The notes: generated by a model from the letters alone, not told the origin. A stretch of 64,000 nucleotides of DNA from Pseudomonas sp. GD04019 (GCF_029837695.1 NZ_JAOEEA010000016.1:59367-123366), one strand, 5' to 3'. Numbered from the stretch's first letter, positions 21,236 to 30,229 are shown. Made by a program: numbers and translations.

Positions 21236-22195
21236 ATGCACGTTTCCTCCGGCCGCTGGCTGTTCGGCCTGCTGCTCGCCCTGACCACCGCCGTGCTCTG
21301 GGGCATCCTGCCGATCAAGCTCAAGGAAGTGCTGCAGGTGATGGACCCGGTCACGGTCACCTGGTATCGCCTGCTGGTCTCCGGCCTGCTGTTGCTGATC
21401 TGGCTGGGCGCCACCCGCCGCCTGCCGCGCATCGCCCCACTGGGTCGCCGTGGCCAGGGCCTGCTGGCGCTGGCCGTCGCCGGGCTTGCCAGCAACTATG
21501 TGCTGTACCTGCTCGGCCTCAACATGCTCAGCCCCGGCACCACCCAGCTGGTGATCCAGATGGCGCCGATCCTGTTCCTGGTGGCCAGCCTGCTGGTGTT
21601 CCGCGAATCCTTCAGCCTCGGCCAGGGCATCGGCATGGCCATCCTGCTGCTGGGCTTCGGCCTGTTCTTCAACCAGCGCCTGGAAGAGCTGCTGACTTCG
21701 CTGACGACCTACACCACCGGGGTGCTGGTGATCCTGCTGGCGGCCTTTCTCTGGGTGTTCTACGGCCTGGCGCAGAAGCAGCTGCTGACCCAGTGGAGTT
21801 CGCCGCAGATCATGATGGTGCTGTACCTGGCCTGCGCGCTGCTGCTATCGCCCTGGGCCCATCCGCTGCAGGTGCTGCAGCTCAGCTCCCTACAGTTCTG
21901 GCTGCTGCTGGCCTGTTGCCTGAACACCCTGGTGGCCTATGGCGCCTTCGCCGAGGCGCTGGCGCACTGGGAGGCTTCGCGGGTCAGCGCGACCCTGTCG
22001 ATCACCCCGCTGGTGACTTTCGTCGCCGTGGCCCTGGCCGCCGTCTGGTGGCCGGACCACGTGCAGCCGGAGCAGATCAATCCGCTCGGCTACGGTGGTG
22101 CGCTATTGGTGGTGCTGGGTTCGGCGCTGACCGCGCTGGGCCCGTCGCTGCTGGCCGGCTGGAGGGCGCGGCGCGCGCGCCTGGCCCTCCGGTAA
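21236..22195 (+). CDS. EamA/DMT-family transporter (RhaT/RarD-like permease)
   Basis: A 319-residue protein with ten predicted membrane helices made of two EamA repeats. The first starts LLLALTTAVLWGILPIKLKE; the second starts near TTYTTGVLVILLAAFLWVFYGLAQK. The conserved Pro-Leu patterns after helix 3 and 8 are present. Drug/metabolite exporters of this family move amino acids or other metabolites; the substrate cannot be read here. It is a single gene, convergent with the broken oxidoreductase gene. Confidence 0.85.
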   Translation: MHVSSGRWLFGLLLALTTAVLWGILPIKLKEVLQVMDPVTVTWYRLLVSGLLLLIWLGATRRLPRIAPLGRRGQGLLALAVAGLASNYVLYLLGLNMLSPGTTQLVIQMAPILFLVASLLVFRESFSLGQGIGMAILLLGFGLFFNQRLEELLTSLTTYTTGVLVILLAAFLWVFYGLAQKQLLTQWSSPQIMMVLYLACALLLSPWAHPLQVLQLSSLQFWLLLACCLNTLVAYGAFAEALAHWEASRVSATLSITPLVTFVAVALAAVWWPDHVQPEQINPLGYGGALLVVLGSALTALGPSLLAGWRARRARLALR

Positions 22196-22204
22196 GCGCT
22201 GACG

Positions 22205-22825
22205 TCAGACCCTGACGCCCAGATTCTCGGCCTTGCGCAACCAGCCCTGGCGCTGTTCCTCGGAGGAGGGGCGCACCGGGGCGAACTCGGTCAGGCGGCG
22301 GGTCTTGATGCCGCAGAAGCCGAGGATGGTGCGCACCATCTGCCGATGCGCCGGTGCGCCGTAGATCCAGCGGAAGTACCAGGGCGGCGTGTCCAGGGTC
22401 ACCAGCAGGTCGGCGGTGCGCCCGGTCAGCAGCTTGTCCCACAGCTGCGAGCGGTTGCGGTATTTGAAGGCGAAGCCGGGCAGGAAGGTGCGATCGAAGA
22501 AGCCCTTGAGCAGCGCCGGCACGCCGCCCCACTAGACCGGATAGACGAACACCAGGTGTTCGGCCCAGTGGATATGCCGCTGAGCCTCCAGCAGGTCCGG
22601 CTCCAGCGCCTGGTTCTGCCCGTAGCCCTCGCGCAGGATGGGATCGAACTGCAGCTCGCCCAGCTTGATCTGCCGCACCACATGGCCCTGGCCGCGGGCG
22701 CCGTTGCTGTAGGCATCGGCGATGGCGTGGCACAGGCTGTCGTGCTTGGGTGTGCCGAGGATCATCAGAATGCGCTTGCCGTCGCCTTCCAGCGGCGTGG
22801 CGCCGCTCTTCGCTTCTTCAGCCAT
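22205..22825 (-). pseudogene. NAD(P)H oxidoreductase (Flavodoxin_2/KefF type) interrupted by one amber codon
   Basis: Two pieces in the same frame form one flavodoxin-fold quinone reductase of about 206 residues. The first ends HLVFVYPV, followed by TAG (22534-22532), then WGGVPALLKGFFDRTFLPGF. The family consensus here is a P-x-W-W-G-x-P-A-x-L-K motif, so the TAG replaces a Trp codon by a single G-to-A change. Everything else is intact: N-terminal RILMILGTPKHDSL and C-terminal GFCGIKTRRL. Options are a true nonsense mutation, a sequencing error, or read-through by an amber suppressor. The 5' end overlaps the fumC stop region by 8 bases. Confidence 0.85.
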
Positions 22826-24212
22826 GTTGCCCGGACTCCAGCATGTTTTCCGGGCGTACCCAGGCGTCGAACTGCTCGTTGCTCAGATGGCCGAGCTGCA
22901 GCGCCGCCTCGCGCAGGCTGAGGCCTTCGGCATAGGCCTTCTTGGCAATCTCCGCGGCCTTGTCGTAGCCGATGTGCGGGTTCAGCGCGGTGACCAGCAT
23001 CAGGCCGCGCTCCAGGTGCTCGGCCATCTGCCGGGCGTCCGGTTCCATCCCCGCCACGCAGTGCTGGGCGAAGTTGCGGCAGCCGTCCGCCAGCAGGCGG
23101 GTGGATTGCAGCAGGTTGTGGATGATCACCGGCTTGAACACGTTGAGCTGCAGGTGGCCTTGGCTCGCGGCGAAGGCGATGGTGGCGTCGTTGCCCAGCA
23201 CCTGGCAGGCCAGCATGGACAGCGCCTCGCACTGGGTCGGGTTGACCTTGCCGGGCATGATCGAGCTACCCGGCTCGTTGGCCGGCAGCTTGACCTCGGC
23301 GAAGCCGGCGCGCGGGCCGGAGCCGAGCAGGCGCAGGTCGTTGGCGATCTTCATCAGCGCCACGGCCAGGGTCTTCAGCGCACCGGATAGCGCGGTGAGT
23401 GGCTCATGCCCGGCGAGGGCAGCGAACTTGTTCGGCGCCGAGATGAAGGGCAACCCGGCCAGCGCCGCCAGTTCGGCGGCCATGGCTTCGGCGAAGCCCT
23501 TGGGTGCATTCAGGCCGGTGCCCACGGCGGTGCCGCCCTGGGCCAGCTCGCACACCGCCGGCAGGGCGGCGCGAATGGCCTTGTCGGCGTAGTCGAGCTG
23601 GGCGACGAAGGCCGATAGTTCCTGGCCGAAGGTCACCGGCGTGGCATCCATCAGGTGCGTGCGCCCGGTTTTGACCAGGTGCATGTGGCGGGCCGACTGG
23701 TCCGCCAGGGCGCCGGACAGCTCGGCGATGGCCGGCAGCAGTTGCTGCTGCACGGCCTGCACGGCGGCGATGTGCATGGCGGTGGGGAAGCTGTCGTTGG
23801 AGCTCTGCGCGCGGTTGACGTGGTCGTTGGGGTGCACCGGGCTCTTGCCGCCGCGGCCCTGGCCGGCCAGTTCGTTGGCGCGGCCGGCGATCACCTCGTT
23901 GACGTTCATGTTGCTCTGCGTGCCGCTGCCGGTCTGCCACACCACCAGCGGGAACTGTGCGTCGTGCTGGCCGGCGAGTACCTCGTCGGCGGCCTGTTCG
24001 ATCAGCCGGGCGACCTCCGGAGGCAGCTCGCCGATACGGTTGTTGACCCGCGCGGCGGCCTTCTTGATCAGCGCCAGGGCATGCACCACGGCCAGTGGCA
24101 TGCGCTGCTCGCCGATGGCGAAGTTGATCAGCGAACGTTGGGTCTGGGCGCCCCAGTAGGCGTCCTCGGGTACTTCGATGGCGCCGAGGCTGTCGGTTTC
24201 GATGCGGCTCAT
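22818..24212 (-). CDS. fumC: Fumarate hydratase, class II
   Basis: A 464-residue homotetrameric, iron-independent fumarase. The aspartase/fumarase signature GSSIMPGKVNPTQ is intact, as are TGSGTQSNMNVNEV and KTGRTHLMDATPVTFGQE. It interconverts fumarate and malate in the TCA cycle. Length and motifs are complete. The gene lies upstream of the broken oxidoreductase and about 68 bases from the DUF2804 gene on the same strand. In Pseudomonas, class II fumarases are often induced under iron limitation; no Fur box was recognised here. Confidence 0.95.
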   Translation of the reverse strand: MSRIETDSLGAIEVPEDAYWGAQTQRSLINFAIGEQRMPLAVVHALALIKKAAARVNNRIGELPPEVARLIEQAADEVLAGQHDAQFPLVVWQTGSGTQSNMNVNEVIAGRANELAGQGRGGKSPVHPNDHVNRAQSSNDSFPTAMHIAAVQAVQQQLLPAIAELSGALADQSARHMHLVKTGRTHLMDATPVTFGQELSAFVAQLDYADKAIRAALPAVCELAQGGTAVGTGLNAPKGFAEAMAAELAALAGLPFISAPNKFAALAGHEPLTALSGALKTLAVALMKIANDLRLLGSGPRAGFAEVKLPANEPGSSIMPGKVNPTQCEALSMLACQVLGNDATIAFAASQGHLQLNVFKPVIIHNLLQSTRLLADGCRNFAQHCVAGMEPDARQMAEHLERGLMLVTALNPHIGYDKAAEIAKKAYAEGLSLREAALQLGHLSNEQFDAWVRPENMLESGQHG

Positions 24213-24279
24213 GAACTCTCTCCGGACTGTTTCCGGCAGTTTAGGCCGCCGCTACCGAGGCGGGTTCCCTGACCGGGGA

Positions 24280-25290
24280 TTACCAGCGGGCGTGGGTCGC
24301 GCCCAGCCAGCCATAAGCGCTGCTGACCGGCACTTTTTCGCCCTGGGGGCCGCGCAGCAGACCGTCGAAACGGCCGAACCACTGGCGGGTGTCGGCGTAG
24401 AAGGGACCGAACTTGGGACAGGCCTGGTGCAGCTGGCGCGGGGTGAAACACAGGTCCACCTGGCCGCTGGGGCTGGACAGGCGCCAGGGCTCCAGCGAGT
24501 TGGGCGAGCCCTGGGTGATCTCCACTCGCTCCTCCAGGTGCAGCAGCTCGCCGCCGAACCACAGGGCGTTTTCCGAAAGGCCGCTGTAGTCGCACCAGCC
24601 GCTGCCGAAGTTGCCGGCGATGCCACCGGGGGCGGCGAAGGCGGCGCGGGTCCAGTGGCTGTTCAGCGGCCACACGCCACGGGCGAAGTCCAGCGAGGCG
24701 AAGCTCTGCCCCGGCGTGCACAGGTACTGCAGCTTGCCCAGTTGCAGGTTGCCGCTCACCGGCAGGCCGAGCTGGCGGCTGGTGGCGTGGAAGGTGCGGC
24801 GGCCCATGGGGCAGACCAGGTTGACCGAGTCCAGGTGCGGCGGACGCTGGATGTCCAGGGCCACCTGCAGTGGCTGGCCGCCGATGTCCGGCGCCACCAC
24901 GGTGAGACGGACCGAGCTGCCGCGATCGTCGGCGCGCAGCTGCAGGTGGCTGTGGCTGAACTCGTGGCTGTCCAGCGGCGAGTCGGGCAGGGTGCAGCCC
25001 AGGCCGAACGGGCGCAGCTGGGTGTGGCTGGCGGACTTGCCGCTGTGCAGGTCGAGGAAATAGGCGGCGCCGTAGCCCAGGTAGTCGAGGTCGGCAAAGG
25101 TCAGCGCCAGCATCCAGTCCGGCGTGGTGATGCACCAGTGATTCCAGCGCTTGCGCCGCCCACGGTTGCCGGGCAGGGCGCAATGCACGCGCGGCCGCGG
25201 CGACCAGCCGACGGCACCTTCCGCGAGGCGGCCACGGGCGTCGCACAGCGGCTGGGAAAGTGGGGCGAGCGGATTGGTGAAGCTGTTCAT
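24280..25290 (-). CDS. DUF2804 domain protein
   Basis: A 336-residue soluble protein. Recognisable family blocks include RRKRWNHWCITTPDWMLALT, FGLGCTLPDSPLDSHEFSHS and WFGRFDGLLRG near the end, with many aromatic residues in a beta-rich pattern. The ATG at 25290 (MNSFTNPLAPL) fits the family N terminus; longer in-frame extensions run antisense to the DUF2059 and bolA genes and are not real. The function is unknown; the fold resembles lipocalin-type or AttH-like barrels. It follows the order fumC-DUF2804-DUF2059-bolA seen in other Pseudomonas. Confidence 0.82.
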   Translation of the reverse strand: MNSFTNPLAPLSQPLCDARGRLAEGAVGWSPRPRVHCALPGNRGRRKRWNHWCITTPDWMLALTFADLDYLGYGAAYFLDLHSGKSASHTQLRPFGLGCTLPDSPLDSHEFSHSHLQLRADDRGSSVRLTVVAPDIGGQPLQVALDIQRPPHLDSVNLVCPMGRRTFHATSRQLGLPVSGNLQLGKLQYLCTPGQSFASLDFARGVWPLNSHWTRAAFAAPGGIAGNFGSGWCDYSGLSENALWFGGELLHLEERVEITQGSPNSLEPWRLSSPSGQVDLCFTPRQLHQACPKFGPFYADTRQWFGRFDGLLRGPQGEKVPVSSAYGWLGATHARW

Positions 25291-25548
25291 CAGACACGTC
25301 CGTGTGTGGGGCCGCGAGGGTGGTGCGGCCTCAGAGCCTGTTGGCGATCTGCCGTGCCTGGCCATGCATGGTAAAGACAGCTGGCTAGCCCGTGCGATTG
25401 CTGAACAGGGTCTTGGGAGAATGGTAAGCATGCCCATTTGCCGGGGCATGAGGCAAGTACTGGCTTTTTGCCCGGCCGCGTCGCGCTTGAGCGGCGCGAG
25501 CTGGGCGCGCAGAATGGCCGCCGCTTTATTTGCCTGAGGATGTACCCC

Positions 25549-26046
25549 ATGACCCGTCTGCGCGCCCTGTTTTCCTGCCTGCTGCTGGTCGCCAGCAGCC
25601 CGCTGCTGGCCGACGCCGCCAGTCACGCCGCCGAGGCCAAGCGTTTCGTCGAGATGAGCCGCGCCGACAAGCTGGCCGTACCGGCGCACATGCAGGTGCG
25701 CCAGATGTTCGCCCAGCGCTTCGCCCAGGCCGGCGGCAGCGAGGCGAAGAAGGCCGTGCTGGAGCGCTACCAGGCCCAGGCCGATGCGGCCATCGAGCGC
25801 GTGGTCGGCCAGGGCAAGCTGGAGTCGGAACTGGTCAGCCTGTACACCGACGCCTTCACCGAGGCCGAGCTGAAGGAGCTGCTGGCCTTCTACCAGACCC
25901 CGGTCGGGCGCAAGGTGCTGGAGCAGATGCCGCAGCTGATGGCCCATGCCGCCCAGCTGACCCAGGAGCGCCTGCAGCAGGCCGTGCCGGAAGTGGACAA
26001 GCTGCTCGGCGAGATGACCGCCGAACTGCAACCCGCCAAGCAGTAA
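25549..26046 (+). CDS. DUF2059 periplasmic protein
   Basis: A 165-residue secreted helical protein. Residues 1-21 form a signal peptide (RALFSCLLLVASSPLLADA). The DUF2059 core follows, seen as LYTDAFTEAELKELLAFYQTPVGRKVLEQMP. The ATG at 25549 is chosen from TGAGGA 8 bases upstream; an in-frame ATG at 25540 lies inside that site. The function is not established. The bolA gene follows 12 bases later, so they are probably co-transcribed. Confidence 0.85.
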   Translation: MTRLRALFSCLLLVASSPLLADAASHAAEAKRFVEMSRADKLAVPAHMQVRQMFAQRFAQAGGSEAKKAVLERYQAQADAAIERVVGQGKLESELVSLYTDAFTEAELKELLAFYQTPVGRKVLEQMPQLMAHAAQLTQERLQQAVPEVDKLLGEMTAELQPAKQ

Positions 26047-26058
26047 GGAGTGCCCGAC

Positions 26059-26364
26059 ATGAGCATGCGCGACAAGATCCAGCAGGCCCTGAGCGACCTG
26101 CAGCCCGAACACCTGGATGTGCTGGACGAGAGCCACATGCACAGCCGCGGCCAGGAGACCCACTACAAGGCGGTGATCGTCAGCCCGGCCTTTGCCGGCC
26201 TCAATGCGGTCAAGCGCCACCAGAAGGTCTACGCCACCCTCGGCGAGCTGATGCAGCAGTTCCACGCCCTGGCGCTGCACACCTACACCCCCGAAGAGTG
26301 GGCGCAGCAGGGCATGGCGCCGGATTCGCCGACCTGTCGTGGCGGCAGCAAGCACGACCACTGA
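26059..26364 (+). CDS. bolA: BolA-family protein
   Basis: A 101-residue protein with the BolA core: LDVLDESHMHSRGQETHYKAVIVSPAFAGL and VKRHQKVYATLGELM. The conserved His used for Fe-S cluster sharing with monothiol glutaredoxins is in the VKRHQ helix. The ATG at 26059 has AAGGAG 8 bases upstream, itself overlapping the previous stop. BolA proteins work with glutaredoxins in iron sensing and cluster delivery and can affect morphology and transcription. The longer C-terminal tail ending GGSKHDH is typical of the true BolA subgroup. Confidence 0.88.
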   Translation: MSMRDKIQQALSDLQPEHLDVLDESHMHSRGQETHYKAVIVSPAFAGLNAVKRHQKVYATLGELMQQFHALALHTYTPEEWAQQGMAPDSPTCRGGSKHDH

Positions 26365-26382
26365 TGCTGGCTAGAGAAGCCT

Positions 26383-26448
26383 TGTGGGAGCGGCCTTGGC
26401 CGCGATGCAGGCAGCGCGGCGCTATTGCGGCCAAGGCCGCTGCCACCA
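26383..26448. repeat. Intergenic palindromic repeat (GTGGGAGCGGCCTTGGCCGC type)
   Basis: Two arms, TGTGGGAGCGGCCTTGGCCG at 26383-26402 and its near-complement CGGCCAAGGCCGCTGCCACC at 26428-26447, form a long imperfect hairpin. It resembles a palindrome dispersed in Pseudomonas intergenic regions. It lies just after the bolA stop. Confidence 0.7.
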
Positions 26449-26499
26449 TTGCTCTGCGACAACTGCAGGGAAGCGCCCATCTGAGGTAGAATCGCCCCC

Positions 26500-26527
26500 G
26501 CGCCGGCCTCAGCCGGCGCTTTCATTT
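26500..26527 (+). terminator. Hairpin/terminator between bolA and trhO
   Basis: A perfect 8-base stem GCGCCGGC/GCCGGCGC with a 4-base loop (26500-26519), followed by TTTCATTT. It probably ends the DUF2059-bolA transcript. Because it is only 55 bases before the trhO start it could also act as a leader hairpin. Confidence 0.6.
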
Positions 26528-26574
26528 CATCCCCGGTCCGCCCTTTGCGAGGGTGACCACTGGAGAGAGTCCGC

Positions 26575-27513
26575 ATGACCGACAAGATCGTCGTCGCGGC
26601 GCTGTACAAGTTCGTCTCCCTGCCGGACTACCAAGCGCTGCGTGAACCCCTGCTGCAAACCCTGCTCGACAACAACGTCAAAGGTACCCTGCTGCTGGCC
26701 GAGGAGGGCATCAACGGCACCGTGTCCGCCAGCCGCGCCGGCATCGATGCGCTGTTCGCCTGGTTCCGCCTGGATCCGCGCCTGGCCGATGTCGACCACA
26801 AGGAATCCTACTGCGACGAGCAGCCGTTCTATCGCACCAAGGTCAAGTTGAAGAAGGAAATCGTCACCCTCGGCGTGCCGGGCGTGGACCCCAACCAGCG
26901 CGTCGGCACCTACGTCGAGCCGCAGGACTGGAACGCCCTGATCAGCGATCCCGAGGTATTGCTGATCGATACCCGCAACGACTACGAAGTGGCCATCGGC
27001 ACCTTCGAGGGCGCTATCGACCCGAAGACCAAGTCGTTCCGCGAGTTTCCGGACTACATCAAGGCCCACTACGACCCGGCCAAGCACAAGAAGGTCGCCA
27101 TGTTCTGCACCGGCGGCATCCGTTGCGAGAAGGCTTCCAGCTACATGCTTGGCGAAGGCTTCGAAGAGGTGTTCCACCTCAAGGGCGGCATCCTCAAGTA
27201 CCTGGAGGAAGTGCCCCAGGAGCAGACCAAGTGGCAGGGCGACTGCTTCGTCTTCGACAACCGGGTGACCGTGCGCCACGACCTCTCCGAGGGCGACTAC
27301 GACCAGTGCCACGCCTGCCGCAACCCGATCTCCGTCGAGGACCGCCAGAGCCAGCACTACTCGCCGGGCATCAGCTGCCCGCACTGCTGGGACTCGCTGC
27401 CGGAGAAGACCCGCATGGCCGCCCGCGAGCGCCAGAAGCAGATCGAGATCGCCCAGGCGCGCAACCTGCCGCACCCGATCGGTTTCAACTACAAGGCCCT
27501 GCAGGAAGGCTGA
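26575..27513 (+). CDS. trhO: tRNA uridine 34 hydroxylase TrhO (rhodanese-like YceA)
   Basis: A 312-residue protein with an N-terminal acylphosphatase-like domain (VKGTLLLAEEGINGTVSASR) and a rhodanese domain whose active site CTGGIRCEKA has Cys178 as the expected catalytic residue. The C terminus carries a CxxC pair (DQCHACRNPI) and a second pair (ISCPHCW). TrhO performs prephenate-independent, oxygen-dependent formation of 5-hydroxyuridine at wobble U34 of tRNAs. CTGGAGAG lies upstream of the ATG. It follows bolA as in other Pseudomonas. Confidence 0.92.
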   Translation: MTDKIVVAALYKFVSLPDYQALREPLLQTLLDNNVKGTLLLAEEGINGTVSASRAGIDALFAWFRLDPRLADVDHKESYCDEQPFYRTKVKLKKEIVTLGVPGVDPNQRVGTYVEPQDWNALISDPEVLLIDTRNDYEVAIGTFEGAIDPKTKSFREFPDYIKAHYDPAKHKKVAMFCTGGIRCEKASSYMLGEGFEEVFHLKGGILKYLEEVPQEQTKWQGDCFVFDNRVTVRHDLSEGDYDQCHACRNPISVEDRQSQHYSPGISCPHCWDSLPEKTRMAARERQKQIEIAQARNLPHPIGFNYKALQEG

Positions 27514-27591
27514 ACCGCTGCCCCAAATGGCTGCTCTGTACGTACACTGCAGCCATTCCCACCTCGTCGCCTGCCGACTAAGGACCGCCTC

Positions 27592-28227
27592 GTGCGCCCA
27601 GACCGCCTGCTCTACGTGATGGACCCCATGTGTTCCTGGTGCTGGGGCTTCGCCCCGGTGGTGCAGGCCCTGGCCGAGCAGGCCTCCGCGGCCGGCGTGC
27701 CGCTGCAGCTGGTACTCGGCGGTCTGCGCCGCGAGCGCGCGGCGCTGGACCCGGCGATGCGCGTGCGCATCCTCTCCCACTGGCAGGCGGTCAACGCCAG
27801 CACCGGCCAGCTGTTCAACTTCAACGACGCGCTGCCCGAAGGCTTCGTCTACGACACCGAGCCGGCCTGTCGCGCCCTGGTCACCGCCCGTGGCCTGGAC
27901 GAGCAGAGCGTCTGGCCGCTGCTGCAGCTGATCCAGGAAGGCTTCTATGCCGAAGGGCTCGACGTCACGCGCGCCCAGGTACTGGTGGAGCTGGCCGAAC
28001 GCGCTGGCATCCCACGCATCGAGTTTGCTGCGGCCTTCGATAGTGATGAGGCCGCGGAGGCCACCGCAGCCGATTTCACCTGGGTGCAGGATCTCGGCAT
28101 CTCCGGCTTCCCGACCCTGCTGGCTGAGCGCGATGGCCGCCTGGCCCTGCTGACCAATGGCTACCAGCCGCTGGAAGCCCTGGCGCCGTTGCTGGGGCGC
28201 TGGCTGGAGCACCGTGCGCATGCCTGA
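27592..28227 (+). CDS. DsbA/FrnE-family thioredoxin-fold protein, cytoplasmic
   Basis: A 211-residue protein with a CSWCWGF active site at residues 14-17, close to the N terminus, and no signal peptide. This is the FrnE-like/2-hydroxychromene isomerase-like branch of the DsbA family rather than periplasmic DsbA. The cis-proline loop is visible as ISGFPTLL near residue 180. The GTG at 27592 is the start, with AAGGA 7 bases upstream. The stop overlaps the ABC exporter start by 8 bases, so the pair is translationally linked. The substrate is unknown. Confidence 0.82.
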   Translation: MRPDRLLYVMDPMCSWCWGFAPVVQALAEQASAAGVPLQLVLGGLRRERAALDPAMRVRILSHWQAVNASTGQLFNFNDALPEGFVYDTEPACRALVTARGLDEQSVWPLLQLIQEGFYAEGLDVTRAQVLVELAERAGIPRIEFAAAFDSDEAAEATAADFTWVQDLGISGFPTLLAERDGRLALLTNGYQPLEALAPLLGRWLEHRAHA

Positions 28228-29998
28228 TCGTTTGACCTGGGCGGAGATCCGCCGCCTCGCATTGCGCCATCGCAAGGGCCTGATTCTGGCCAACCTGATC
28301 GCCTTCGTCGCCACCCTGTGCAGCGTGCCGATTCCGCTGCTGCTGCCGCTGCTGGTGGACGAGGTGCTGCTCAAGCAGGGCGACGCCGCGCTCAAGGTGA
28401 TGGACCGCTTCCTGCCCGCCGGCTGGGAAACCGCCGCCGGCTACATCGGCCTGATGCTGGCGCTGACTCTTGTGCTGCGCGTAGGCGCCCTGGTCAGCAA
28501 CGTGCTGCAGGCGCGGCTGTTCGCGCGCCTGTCCAAGGACGTGATCTACCGCCTGCGCGTGCGCCTGATCGAGCGGCTCAAGCGCATCGCCCTGGGCGAG
28601 TACGAGAGCCTCGGCGGCGGCACCGTCAGCGCGCACCTGGTCACCGATCTGGACACCCTCGACAAGTTCATCGGCGAGACCCTGAGCAAGGTGCTGGTGG
28701 CCGTGCTGACCCTGACCGGCACCGCCGCCGTGCTGATCTGGATGCACTGGCAGCTGGCCCTGCTGATCCTGCTGTTCAACCCGCTGGTGATCTTCGCCAC
28801 CGTGCAGCTGGGCAAGCAGGTCAAGCATCTGAAGAAGCTGGAAAACGACAGCACCTCGCGTTTTACCCAGGCGCTGACCGAGACCCTGGAGGCGATCCAG
28901 GAAGTGCGCGCCGGCAACCGCCAGGGCTATTTCCTCGGCCGCCTCGGCCTGCGTGCCCGCGAGGTACGCGACTACGCCGTGGCTTCGCAGTGGAAGAGCG
29001 ATGCGGCGGGGCGTACCAGCGGCCTGCTGTTCCAGTTCGGTATCGACATCTTCCGCGCCGCGGCAATGCTCACCGTGCTGCTCTCGGACCTGTCCATCGG
29101 CCAGATGCTGGCCGTGTTCAGCTACCTCTGGTACATGATCGGCCCGGTCGAACAGCTGCTCAGCCTGCAGTACGCCTACTACGCCGCCGGCGGTGCGATG
29201 ACGCGCATCAACGAGCTGCTGGCGCGCGCCGACGAGCCACAGCACGAGGGCGTGGTCGACCCGTTCAAGGGCCGCGACACGGTGGGCATTGAGGTGCGCG
29301 GGCTGAGCTTCGCCTACCGCGACGACCCGGTGCTGCACGACCTCGACCTGAGCATCGCCCCCGGCGAGAAGGTCGCCCTGGTCGGCGCCAGCGGCGGCGG
29401 CAAGAGCACCCTGGTGCAGCTGCTGCTCGGCCTCTACACGGCCCAGGCCGGGACCATCCGCTTCGGCGGTGCGAGTCTGGAAGAGATCGGCCTGGAGCGG
29501 GTGCGCGAGCATGTAGCGGTGGTGCTGCAGCATCCGGCGCTGTTCAACGACACGGTACGCGCCAACCTGTGCATGGGCCGCGAACGCAGCGACGAGGCCT
29601 GCTGGCAGGCCCTGGAGATTGCCCAGCTGGCGGCCACCATCCGCGCCCTGCCGGATGGCCTGGACAGCATGGTCGGTCGCTCCGGCGTGCGCCTGTCCGG
29701 CGGCCAGCGCCAGCGTCTGGCGATTGCCCGCATGGTGCTGGCCGAGCCCAAGGTGGTGATTCTCGACGAGGCCACCTCGGCCCTGGACGCCGCCACCGAG
29801 TACGCGCTGCATGAGGCGCTCGGCCGCTTCCTCAACGGCCGCACCACGCTGATCGTCGCGCACCGCCTCTCCGCAGTGAAGCAGGCCGACCGGGTGCTGG
29901 TGTTCGATGGCGGCAGCATCGCCGAGGACGGCGACCACCAGCAGCTGATCGCCGAGGGCGGTCTGTACGCCAAGCTCTACGGCCACCTGCAGCACTAG
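28220..29998 (+). CDS. ABC exporter, fused membrane and ATPase domains
   Basis: A 592-residue half-transporter. Six membrane helices occupy about residues 20-320, and the ATPase domain follows with Walker A GASGGGKSTL, signature LSGGQRQRLA and Walker B VVILDEATSAL. It resembles MsbA/lipid or multidrug exporters, but the true lipid A flippase msbA normally sits with lpxK, which is absent here. It overlaps the DsbA-like gene by 8 bases. In P. aeruginosa the equivalent gene (PA0860 position) directly precedes rbdA; here a repeat-rich spacer and three other genes intervene. Confidence 0.88.
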   Translation: MPDRLTWAEIRRLALRHRKGLILANLIAFVATLCSVPIPLLLPLLVDEVLLKQGDAALKVMDRFLPAGWETAAGYIGLMLALTLVLRVGALVSNVLQARLFARLSKDVIYRLRVRLIERLKRIALGEYESLGGGTVSAHLVTDLDTLDKFIGETLSKVLVAVLTLTGTAAVLIWMHWQLALLILLFNPLVIFATVQLGKQVKHLKKLENDSTSRFTQALTETLEAIQEVRAGNRQGYFLGRLGLRAREVRDYAVASQWKSDAAGRTSGLLFQFGIDIFRAAAMLTVLLSDLSIGQMLAVFSYLWYMIGPVEQLLSLQYAYYAAGGAMTRINELLARADEPQHEGVVDPFKGRDTVGIEVRGLSFAYRDDPVLHDLDLSIAPGEKVALVGASGGGKSTLVQLLLGLYTAQAGTIRFGGASLEEIGLERVREHVAVVLQHPALFNDTVRANLCMGRERSDEACWQALEIAQLAATIRALPDGLDSMVGRSGVRLSGGQRQRLAIARMVLAEPKVVILDEATSALDAATEYALHEALGRFLNGRTTLIVAHRLSAVKQADRVLVFDGGSIAEDGDHQQLIAEGGLYAKLYGHLQH

Positions 29999-30000
29999 GT

Positions 30001-30188
30001 TGTAGGAGCGAGCTCTGCTCGCGAAGCTCTGCGCGATAACTCGCGGCCAATCGGAATGCCGCTCGGCCGCGCCGATCTGCGCCAACCGTGGCCCGGATGC
30101 AATCCGGGAAACAGCAGACTCCGCCCCCGGATTGCATCCGGGCTACCAGGCGACGGCAAGAGCTTCGCGAGCAGAGCTCGCTCCTACA
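30001..30188. repeat. 30-base perfect inverted repeat flanking a REP palindrome
   Basis: Bases 30001-30030 (TGTAGGAGCGAGCTCTGCTC onward) are the exact reverse complement of 30159-30188. Between them lies a REP-type palindrome, GCCCGGATGCAATCCGGG and its partner GGATTGCATCCGGGC. Together they make a nested stem structure right after the ABC exporter stop. Confidence 0.8.
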
Positions 30189-30191
30189 CAG

Positions 30192-30229
30192 AAAAAAACG
30201 CCGCGCTCCTGTGCAGGGGCGCGGCGTTT
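30192..30229 (-). terminator. Second, duplicated terminator (copy A)
   Basis: The same hairpin as copy B with a CTCCTGTGCAGG loop region and a run of seven T on the minus strand. It arose with the tandem duplication. It could also slow transcription coming rightward from the ABC exporter, although only TTT follows on that strand. Confidence 0.75.

Noticed and set aside
22818..22825. The fumC/oxidoreductase overlap as a sign of a frameshifted fusion
   Set aside because: Both genes keep complete ends in their own frames; an 8-base overlap on the same strand is ordinary operon packing.
24280..26361. An extended DUF2804 protein of 693 residues
   Set aside because: The additional 357 residues run antisense to the DUF2059 and bolA genes; the domain starts normally at 25290.
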